Shown in pieces: positions 55,913-64,000 of a DNA stretch of 64,000 bases. A program made the position numbers and the translations under genes. The stretch is from Rhizopus arrhizus (taxonomy: Eukaryota; Mucoromycota; Mucoromycetes; Mucorales; Rhizopodaceae): contig JAKZZE010000023.1 of the NCBI GenBank assembly GCA_024220505.1, positions 310,001 through 374,000 on the forward strand, read 5' to 3'. A model generated the notes under the pieces. That model worked only from the letters and a program-made list of their open reading frames with translations. It was not told the origin of the DNA and ran no database searches. Numbering within the stretch: the stretch's first letter is position 1; each line of letters begins with the position of its first letter.

Positions 55913-56618
55913 TGACGAAGTCGGATTTTGGTCGATGATCGCCTTTGATTCCTTTTTGATTTTTAAAGCTTATTTTGTATTCAAAAGATACTCCTTTTCA
56001 TGGCGATTCGAATGGTATGCTTTTCGGTGTGGTTGGATAACTCTAACAGACGTTATTGAAGAAAATGTAAAAGAAAATAAGGGGAAAGGAAAATAATCAG
56101 CTTCACCGCATCGGGAATTGAAAAGACACACGTCACAATTGGCCGACATTATTTTTCTTACCTATTATTTTCTATCCCTCATAGGATACATCAAGAAGAC
56201 GATCTCTGGACGCATTATTCACCCAATGTGCCAGCACACTAAACAGAAAAGAACACCATTAAAATCAACATGAAGACGAATACTCAATTGATACATCATA
56301 TACTTTATTTATCAAAAATCACCATAATCCTCTTTACAATTGTATATTTTCCCCAATTACCTTTATATTAATATGTTATTCCAAAGTATCTATTGTTGTA
56401 AAGTAATAAACAAAAGGCTTTCTTCCCGCTAAAATTAATTTTGGGTGCCGAGTAAATTCTTTTTGCACGTTCAAGCAATTGAAGTCAAGAACTAGTTTAT
56501 ATTGTTAACTTTGTTGTTATTGTACATTAATAGTCTTTACAGTCTTCTATTAATTGGTTTCTGTTATCACTTCACCGTATAGCGAAACTAGACATAACAT
56601 ACATATTAGCAACTGTCA
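55913..56618 (+). repeat. 3' LTR of the young Ty3/gypsy element
   Basis: It has the same 706-bp length as the 5' LTR and differs at position 56212. It is preceded by a purine-rich tract at about 55898-55908. Confidence 0.97.
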
Positions 56619-56622
56619 AATG

Positions 56623-56870
56623 TTGACAGGTGACTGGTAATCGTGGGCGATAAACTCAACTCGGTTCGGGGACATGTTTAAGCGAAGCTCTTTGGGAAAT
56701 ATGATTGGCTGGGAAGTTTATAGTGGGAAGCGGCTATGGTTGACACCAGCTGAAGGAGAACCCCGGAGTTGATCAGGTGACCTGCAACTTGCTGGCGGAG
56801 CTCAAGTGAATTGATGGCCATATACAGTTGGGGTGCACTTTCCTTTTTGTCGGTTAGGTTCTAGGTTTAG
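56623..56870 (+). ncRNA. Possible structured RNA or regulatory segment
   Basis: This stretch is clearly richer in G and C than its surroundings and has no convincing reading frame. Long-range complementarity is visible: CAACTC and CGGGG at 56658-56680 face CCCCGGAGTTG at 56761-56771. A local hairpin CAGGTGACCTG lies at 56776-56786. The strand is not certain. I compared it from memory with SRP, RNase P, U1-U6 and U3 RNAs and found no match. It originally adjoined the 5' side of tRNA-Leu before the retrotransposon entered. Confidence 0.3.
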
Positions 56871-58950
56871 CTGGGTGGTTCGATGTATTGTGTGCTTCTT
56901 CCGATGACATTTGCTCAGATCATATTTTTGTTCCTTTACTTTCTTCCGTTGGATGTTTCTCTTGTCTGATGTTTTTTTTATTTTCCTTTCTTATCCTCAG
57001 TTACCCTCGTCAATGTTCTGACATGTTTTTATTTTATTTTTTTTACTCATCCTCTGTTAATACTTTATGCGCTTGCAAAAGTATATAAAGACTAATAATT
57101 TGTTATGAAATAAAGATATCGAAAAATCGACCTATTTTTTTATTTTATTTTTTTTATTTCTTTTGGAATAATCAAAGTTCTCTTTAAACCTTTGTTTATT
57201 CACTCACTCTCTTAACGTACACTTGCCTTTATCTATTTGGTGGTTCTCTTATTATTCTGGTACCAATTGCTCGAAGTAGGTTTTTTCAGTCGGCCTAGGT
57301 TCTCGTTCGAATTGAAGTGAATTAATAGAAAATCAAATAGGCAACTTAGTTGATATATCTTTTACCGTCTTAGTCAAGTCCTTCAAAAAGTATATCTTCT
57401 CCCTTAGTACATTATCAATGTGAGAAATGGTATAGTAGGTGGAGTGTGCCTTTGCGTAGATGTTGCCGACGTCATCAAAAAGCTGAGTAGAAGAGGTGTG
57501 CTTAAAGGTGTGCTGAATTGAGAAGAGAATTTTGAACTTTTTTGGGGAATCTGATCTTTATTTTCTGATAAACTTTATTTTTAAAAAAACAAAACCTTAA
57601 TTCCATTTTTGGATTATTGAAACAAACAAATACTTATTTTCTCGATCCTTTGTGTTCACGTTCATTTAAATTTATATATAATTTTTATTGTATATTTTAA
57701 CTGAACAATCCCTAAATACTACGTTTATTCTATTACGACTCGTGAAGAATCTGTTGACTTAATCTGAAGGAAGAGATTATTTTTGACGAATATACTACAA
57801 TAATATACTCAGAAGGAATTGGTGGAATTATTGCTATATTCAAATCAATCACTACGTGTAGCAGTAGAGCAATAAATATATGTATCGAAACCAGTAATAT
57901 TATAACACCCAAGTACCAATTGTCTCAATGCTTGGCAGTTCCCGGAAAATCTGTGATAGTAAGCTCGATTTGTGTGGCACACTGCAAATAATCGTTCCAA
58001 TTAGGTACCGGACTGCGCAAGATTGCTCTTCTTCTGGGTAACAGATTGCTATTTTTTTTCCTGAAAAAAATTAAATTTTGCTGTATTGATCATTTTCGAA
58101 TTTTGAAAAAGGATTTAGATACGAAAAAAATAAAGAAATTTAACGATGTTATTATTTTATTTGTAGGGTAAATATTCATGGAGTTATTCACATTTTTAAA
58201 AAAATGTCTTTTTTTACAATTGATCTTTTTTTGGAAAGCGTATTTCTCTCCATTGTTTAAAGGCCGATATTTTCTTTTTTTTTATTTTTGAGGACAAAAT
58301 GCGGAAAACAAAAGCATTCTGCGATTATTTTGATCAGAAGAATACATATTAGGAAGGCAGTCTGTGCTTTTAGCTTAGCTCATTAGAAACGTGTAACAGA
58401 ACGTAACAAAATAGTTGCGTTTGGGAAAAAAAAAAAGAAACTGAAAAATTAAAAGTAAAAAAAAAAAAAAAAAGAAAAAAAAATGACAAAGTTAAAGAAA
58501 AAGACTGAGTAAAAAAAAAAAAGAATATAGCAATAAAAGGTTCCTTATTCAAATGAAAACAATAATTTAACAGCAAATATACTTTATAGAAATGCAAATG
58601 TTCTTGCATTATAACAAAAGGATACATGTGTATTCTAAAAAGAATAAAAAAATAAAGAAGCTCTGCTCACATTTTATTACAAGGCAGTTATAATTAACAA
58701 ATACAAGCACATTTTTTTTTGTTTTCAAGTAAATAGATTGTTTTATTATTTTTCATGACAAATAATATAAAAGAATATATGTTTTTAAGCTTATACTAGT
58801 TTATTACTTACTTTATGTTTACACATGGGTGTGATTTGCAATTAGCCATCAGCCATTAGAGATGTTAACATTGCCAACTTCCTTTACCAAAAAAAAATTT
58901 TCAACAACAAGCAATAATATAAGTTTGATATTCTTATAGTTTTATCGTGT
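56871..58950. other. AT-rich region, no gene supported
   Basis: The open frames here (56888-57088, 58370-58627) are driven by T or A runs. Long homopolymers occur at 58428-58438, 58457-58473 and 58512-58523. No repeat of the transposon cluster was noticed. Confidence 0.5.
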
Positions 58951-58958
58951 TAGAAAGA

Positions 58959-59321
58959 ATAACTTTGCTCATGAGGCTCATGTTCATCATCCGAATGTGT
59001 CCCATTAGGAATTCCTAATGTAAAAAAAAAAGAACGACATTAGACTTGGTTGCTATTATTTTTTTTTATAAACTTACATATGATCAATACTTGAGCATTC
59101 TTTTTTATCTTTTGTACCTTTGTCATCTAGTGTATTCCATGAAACAAAACAAGGGAGAAAAAAAAAGATATTGTTTTACTGCTATAATTTGTTAAGATAC
59201 CGATTTTTTTTTTTATTTCAAGTAAAAAATAAAATAAAATAATACCCTTCATGCTAAACATATTGCATTCAAGTAATAAACCTTGTTCAAGCAATGTATC
59301 AGTTATCTTTTGGGATACCAT
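58959..59321 (-). CDS. Possible small minus-strand gene
   Basis: An ATG at 59321 opens a frame MVSQKITDTLLEQGLLLECN...SMK; an intron starting GTATTA and ending CACTAG could join it in frame to a charged segment (DDKGTKDKKECSSIDH), followed by a GTAAGT...TTAG intron and a very short end. The product would be about 44 residues. It has no known family, and the splice pattern is guesswork. Confidence 0.2.
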
Positions 59322-59599
59322 TAAATGTAAACTATATGAAAAGCAACAGTTTTTGATTTCTAATATAGATAGACAGCGAATAAGTGTAACATTGGTAAAA
59401 TAAGGCTACAAAAAACGCACTTCTTTTTTTTTTTTTCTTCTCTTTTTTTATAAAAGGTAAGTTCTTAATATTACATATGTATTCTATTCCTATTCTAATG
59501 GTACTTGTACTTTAGTAAAGATGTATCGATTGCTTTCTTTATGGTTTAAATGGTCTTTATAAAGTCTTTTTCCCAGGATTATCATTGCTTCTTATTTTC

Positions 59600-59860
59600 C
59601 TTGTTGGTATAAGCTTGACTGGTATCTTTTTTTTTTCTTTTTTTTTCATGGTCCATCCAAAGCAAGGTACTATTACTTTTGCTACATATACTCAATAGCT
59701 AATAATCATTATAGATGCCTGCTGCTTTTTTTACTTGTAAGTATACGCTTAGCTAGTTTCGTTCCCATGGTCTATCTAAAGAAAGGTACTATTACTTTCA
59801 CGATATATACACGATAGCTAATAAATGTTATAGATGAATGCTGCTTTGCTTTGGCCTCTT
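59600..59860. repeat. Imperfect tandem duplication, about 120 bp
   Basis: The segment ATGGTCCATCCAAAGCAAGG...AATAGCTAATAATCATTATAGATGCCTGCTGC near 59648-59722 recurs as ATGGTCTATCTAAAGAAAGG...GATAGCTAATAAATGTTATAGATGAATGCTGC near 59767-59843. No coding role is seen. Confidence 0.75.
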
Positions 59861-60169
59861 TCTGTTTCTTTCCTGGTTTTTACTTTGGTTCTTAAGTACT
59901 GATGTCTTTCCTTTTGCTTTGAGTGCCCAAGTCCTTGTGCCTTTGAATCCTTGAGCTTGGCTTTTTTTTTTTTTGAGAACTTTTTGAGTTCCACAAGATT
60001 AATCGATGTATTTTTAGGTTAGATGCTGTTCTTCTGGTGACATTAGGTAAGTCAAGTACACTTTTAAAACGCTACAAACAAAGAAATACTATGTATTGTT
60101 ATTATTATTTTATTTAAATAAAAAAAAAGCTATTTTTTATAAACAAAATCCCTATTTTTTTATGTGTAT

Positions 60170-60270
60170 AAAGCAATATTTATTGCAATATGAATGGTCG
60201 ATAAAGAAGTATATAAGGCAATATGAGTGGTCAATAAAGAAGTATATAAAGCAATATGAGTGGTTTATAA
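60170..60270 (+). repeat. Minisatellite, 33-bp unit, about three copies
   Basis: The unit GCAATATGAGTGGTCAATAA plus AGAAGTATATAAA is repeated with few changes. An open frame through it (60096-60290) repeats QYEWSIKKYIK, but this follows from the 33-bp period and is not evidence for a gene. Confidence 0.85.
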
Positions 60271-60294
60271 AAGAGCAAAAAGACAAATAAAGTA

Positions 60295-60640
60295 GTGTTT
60301 TACAAAGCGTGATTGGTTGCCAAGCACCATTAGATATCAAATTGATAATAAACAAGAGCCACAACGTAACTGATGAAAGATCCATCTTGCAAGATCAGTT
60401 AACGAAAAAGTCTCCCAACAGTCTCCTGTGTTGGCCACAAATCTTGCACCATCACTTAACCAAAGAATGAACAATAACTTACACGATTTGTGGCAGAGAC
60501 AGGAGGCTGTGCGTGGATAAATCTCTTACCTGATTGTACACGATTGTAAATTATTTCGCAAGATTGGTAATCAATCAGGTAACGAATTTGCACTATTATT
60601 TGCAGTGTCACACTGCACCCAATCACCGTTATCCAAGTTG
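60295..60640. repeat. Hairpin-rich segment
   Basis: Several inverted pairs crowd here: CAGTCTCCTGTGTTGGCCAC at about 60418 with the near-inverse ending near 60509; TTACCTGATTG and CAATCAGGTAA at about 60527-60582; and a perfect TGCAGTG/CACTGCA stem with a 3-nt loop at 60601-60617. The function is not known. Confidence 0.55.
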
Positions 60641-61532
60641 ATAAAGTTGATCTTTTTTGATAGTGGTAATTCTATTAAATGAGTGAGAACACGGATTTAA
60701 ATGTTAGAAAGCTGATTTTTATATCAGAAGAAAGCTTAAAAAAAATAGATTGTAAATCTAAAAAAATAATCAAAAGTATATAATATGTTTGTTGAATAAA
60801 AAGACATTGTATTTTTTAAAAAAATAAATAATTTTATGTTGTGCTACATGATGCCATACAAGATTACAAATTGGGAAGACTATGCTTTTTCAACTTCAGT
60901 GCAATATTTTTTAACTTCAACAAAGATCGAAAACACAGTTCTATTGGCCTACAAGCTCGGAAATCCAAGTGATTGAATCGTGGCGTTTTCTTTTCAAGCA
61001 TTCTTCGGCTCTCATGTCGTATTTTACCAAAAAAAAAACTTTGTTTAATACAAAAGGAGATTTATTTTGGTTACTAATGAACAAAAAAAAAAAAAAAAAG
61101 AAAGAGTAAAGAGGTACATATGAATAAGAGGGATGAAACTCTTATATAAGTGCATAATATCGCTATAATAATAAGTATAAAAGTATGTGTTTATAAATTA
61201 GAACAAAAAAAAAGAATGTGAATATAGTAGAAAATTTAAAAGATTGAATAAAATATATAAAAAAAAGAAGGATTCTTTTGGCTCTAAAGAAGTTAAACTT
61301 GTTTTAAAGCTGAAAAAGATATGTTTTAAATAGTAAGATCACGGCATAAAAAAGACAGAGTATTTTTGATAATCATTTTTATTTTTTGAGAGTAAAGAAA
61401 AAAAAGGTGGCAACGGAATGAATGTCTATTATGCTACACGTCTTGAGATTTCTATGAAAAGGTTAAAAAACAAAAGAAAAAGTATATTGTTACTGAGTAC
61501 TTTTGAAAAAAAAAAAAGTTGCAATGTTAAAA

Positions 61533-61565
<33 letters not shown>

Positions 61566-61875
61566 GCATTCCCAGCATTGACATTACAAAAGGAATCTCC
61601 ATTCAATGTATTGTTTAAACTTGAATAAAAAAACGAGTGTTTTAAATTTGGGTTTTAAAAAAAAAAGTACTTTAGAAATTTTTTCATTAAAAAAAAATAA
61701 AAGTGGACCAAATATGACGAAGGTGGAAAGCATCAAACAGAAATCTAAAATAAGATTCAAAGACCACAATACAAACGGCAAACTGATTTTATCTAACCAA
61801 ATCTAGAATGAAACAAAGGTAAAAAAAAAATTAAATTTAAAGATCTATACACCGCTTTCATTTTTTTTGTTTTAT
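60641..61875. other. AT-rich region, no gene supported
   Basis: It contains very long A runs (61084-61099, 61539-61564). The frames at 61418-61618 and 61584-61806 result from these runs. It probably holds the 3' flank of the minus-strand gene ending at 61876. Confidence 0.5.
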
Positions 61876-62238
61876 TTATTTCACAAGTTTTTTTTTTTTT
61901 AAAAACAGCAAGTTGATTTCATCCAACTCTATTTCACCACCAAAAGCCCAAGCGATACTCTCTTCAGTTATATTTTCTTTTTTGATGAAGTCAGGAACAG
62001 GCAACGAGCATTTTCTTTGTATACGAGGAAGAAATTGGATGCTGTTATTTCCAGTTCTTTGCCTCTTTGCCTTGTCACTTGCTATCTGATCATCCAGCAG
62101 CTTAAAAAATTCGGTATACTGAATATTGGATAATTAGTTGATTGCGCTTAAAAAGATATTAATTAAACTTACAGCAGGTGATCTGTACTTTGGTACGCGA
62201 ACTTCAAAATAATCAACTGTTTTCTTGCACAAGACATA

Positions 62239-63875
62239 CAGTAGCGGACAAAACTGGTGCACAAAACTTTTTTTCAGCTTTTAACTACCATTACCTGCTC
62301 ATGGTAATTGCAATAGTCATGAAACTGTACTAGAAGGAGAATATACTAGTCATTGTAATTTATGTATGTTCTAAGCATGACATTGTTAAAACTGAGCGAT
62401 AAGCGTGCTTTAAATTTATAAAATTTTATATTTTCTAAAAACCGCAAAAGTGGCTAAAATCTTAGACTTTATATAATCATCTCATCTCTTGATATCATCG
62501 GATGTTCTTCTTTGCATATGCTAATAATATGCGTGTATATCATTTTCAATAAAAGAACCCGGCTCTTTAACTACTCTTTTCCAAAGATCATCGACCCTTT
62601 TTGATCTAGTGTCGTATCATCATACCTTTGCCATCAATTGCCACCTGGCATGCTTCAGCGGGCTTAGGCCGGGATTAGTGGCGGCTAAACTTGTAGCACA
62701 GAAGCGCTGTTATCAAATATTGAGTTTGTGACATGCGTCGACTTGTGCCTTGTGTCTTGTGTCATTGTCATACTGAAACGAGAGATTACGACGTTTTAGA
62801 CCACTATGCGCTAGGCTTTTGTGGTATGAAGTAAGCGAAATACATGTGTATATTTATGAGTTCATTATACCATCATATACTTGACACACATATTCCGGTC
62901 CTCAATATCTAATACAGCCTTAAAACATAACAGAGCAGCCAGCATGCATCATTGTTTGATCACCGTGAAAAAATCGCTCAGGTTGCTCGACTTGCTTTCA
63001 ATATTAGTGTATACTATCTGCATCCATAATGTTCATATTTGTTTCATTGCTAAAGATAGCAGACTTCCAGCCCTCTATTGTATACAATGGCTTGTCGTGA
63101 TACCATATTCATCGCTTTTTCCGGCTAATGCAGCTGATGAAATTCTTCGATTCCTTACTTCCAGACTCAAAATCTAGCTTCCTACAGTGCCTTCAGACTG
63201 ACAATTTGCTAATACTGTATCTTAAGGTCCTCAAAATGTGCTGAGCATCAGAAACTGTGTGTAACGGACCTTGTCCAAGCTTTAGGTTGGTGATTGAGCT
63301 AGTAACGTTTCAGACTAAAAGCGGGAGACCTTCATGATCACAAGACATTAAGTTTCTTTCTTCCCTCTTTCTCCTGTTGATTGTCCATTTAGAGATTCTT
63401 GTTATTCTAGAAATATCTGTTGTCGTACGAACTAAGTGTATTCGAGATCTCAGAGTTTCGTTTTTACAGTTGCTTATTTTCTTAAACATATAAGGCTAGT
63501 ACTTTGTTATAGTGAATAGGGTAAAAACAAAAGGGGGGATTCAATGGGAAATACAAAATAACTACGGTTTTATATATTTTTTAAGAGCTACTAAAATTCA
63601 CTAATATGCGGTGAAATCTGAACGCAAACGGGAGAGATATGGGGAAAATTGAAAGAAGGCTAGACAAGCACCACATTTTTGGCGAAAATTGAAATATGCA
63701 AAAAATCACTAAAAATGACCTTATGGCTGAGGGATGTCCGGTACAGTTCCGGTTTACATAACATAATGTATATTTTGGACTGTCTTTCAGATGGTATATG
63801 CCACAAAAGTCGCAGACATATGGCGGAGATACAATGTTGATTTTAATTTTTGTGCACCAGTTTTGTCCGCTACTG
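62239..63875 (-). mobile_element. Tc1-like transposon Z, copy 2
   Basis: It is 1637 bp with ends CAGTAGCGGACAAAACTGGT and inverse, flanked by TA. It is nearly identical to copy 1 (41792-45071 minus element E). It is inserted in an exon of the gene 61876-64000. Confidence 0.95.
62600..63510 (-). pseudogene. Decayed transposase of element Z copy 2
   Basis: It has the same broken pieces as in copy 1 (NETLRSRIHLVRTT; SLAYSGLKRRN replaced by a near-identical variant; QYDND). The shared damage shows that both copies descend from one already defective element, so their movement required a transposase from elsewhere. Confidence 0.7.
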
Positions 63876-64000
63876 TACATACGTTCCTTTTCAGTAAAAG
63901 GAGCCATTCTATCTGGATTTTGCTCCAGAAGAATTTCCTCCACCTTGTCGATTGTATCATTGGTGTACATGTCTTCTTCTTCAGACATGTATTGCTGTTG

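Larger units (their letters stand above)
49258..56618 (+). mobile_element. Full-length young Ty3/gypsy retrotransposon
   Basis: LTRs of 706 bp each (49258-49963 and 55913-56618), starting TGACGAAGTCGG and ending GCAACTGTCA, flank gag, pol and a separate integrase frame. The flanks show AATG on both sides (49254-49257 and 56619-56622), a 4-bp target duplication. A candidate primer-binding site starts TGG at 49968 and a purine tract (GGGGGGAGG) precedes the 3' LTR. By eye I found one difference between the LTRs (A at 49557, G at 56212). Confidence 0.97.
61876..64000 (-). pseudogene. Unrecognised host gene split by transposon Z copy 2
   Basis: On the minus strand the frame enters from beyond the window edge (QQQYMSEEEDMYTNDTIDK, EEILLEQNPDRMAPFTEKER), runs to 63878, and continues in frame after the transposon at 62236 (VLCKKTVDYFEVRVPKYRSP). 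An intron 62172-62119 (GTAAGT...CAG) leads to a last exon 62118-61876 (YTEFFKLLDDQIASDKAKRQ; NSIQFLPRIQRKCSL; ESIAWAFGGEIELDEINLL). Removing the element with one TA leaves a continuous frame. The protein is acidic and helical at the start; I recognise no domain. The start codon is unknown because the gene reaches the window edge. As it stands the gene cannot make its normal product. Confidence 0.65.

Noticed and set aside
56623..56870. SRP RNA or RNase P RNA as identity of the structured segment
   Set aside because: Expected core motifs (SRP helix 8 loops; RNase P CR-I/CR-V) were not found on either strand by eye.
60096..60290. Protein with 11-residue repeats QYEWSIKKYIK
   Set aside because: A 33-bp minisatellite without stops gives such a frame automatically; there is no other sign of a gene.
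61418..61806. Lys-rich frames on both strands
   Set aside because: Caused by long A runs; no splice or domain evidence.
1..64000. CRISPR arrays, operons, ribosome binding sites or riboswitches
   Set aside because: Spliced genes, a pol III tRNA terminator and eukaryotic transposons show this is a fungal genome; the only short-period repeats are micro- and minisatellites and transposon ends.

Overview
This is an AT-rich eukaryotic window from a filamentous fungus, most likely an early-diverging Mucoromycota (Mucorales-type) genome. The evidence is compact genes with many 44-65 nt GT-AG introns, a chitin synthase of the Chs3 type, an NHP6-type HMG protein, a fungal SPCA/PMR1 calcium pump, and a large load of Tc1/mariner, IS630-like, Merlin and Ty3/gypsy elements. 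The genus is not fixed by anything I can read directly.

Region 1 (about 1-16.6 kb) is ordinary host sequence. It holds an unrecognised Pro/Ser-rich three-exon gene (2286-3221, +); a C-terminal exon of an unknown gene (4188-4418, -); a small RRG9/neugrin-like mitochondrial protein (4538-4903, +) converging on NHP6 (5338-4935, -); a six-exon chitin synthase (7192-10192, +); a two-exon CBS-domain protein (10717-11725, +); and a ten-exon PMR1-type Ca2+/Mn2+ P-type ATPase (16530-13288, -). Exon joins were worked out by hand from splice signals and frame.

Region 2 (about 16.6-29 kb) is gene-poor. It has a decayed transcription-factor-like scrap, LTR fragments, and two decayed copies of a gene family carrying a serine-recombinase-like Y-x-R-K-S segment (20235-21170 and 27805-28670). 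An LTR interrupts the first copy; a truncated Ty3/gypsy element and two Tc1-like elements lie between the copies.

Region 3 (about 29-49 kb) is a transposon graveyard with deep nesting that can be read from target-site duplications. One LTR copy that starts near 33203 is split by a complete Merlin element (8-bp TSD), by a Tc1 element that itself carries another Tc1, and by a third Tc1 that carries a solo LTR. A further Tc1 pair is nested at 41792-45071, and an IS630-like element sits at 45752-47406. Several Tc1 elements share an unusual end structure: terminal repeats of about 210 bp bounded by an outer and an inverted inner copy of the same motif.

Region 4 (49.2-56.6 kb) is a very young full-length Ty3/gypsy element. 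Its two 706-bp LTRs differ at one position by eye. It is inserted 5-9 nt upstream of a tRNA-Leu(CAA) gene. Gag and pol overlap with a textbook -1 frameshift signal (GGGAAAA, 6-nt spacer, 10-bp stem-loop), and the integrase lies in a separate downstream ORF that carries a 1-nt frameshift.

Region 5 (56.6-64 kb) is mostly low-complexity unique DNA: one structured GC-rich segment next to the element, minisatellite and hairpin-rich stretches, and at the right edge a minus-strand gene split by a defective Tc1 copy nearly identical to the one at 41792.
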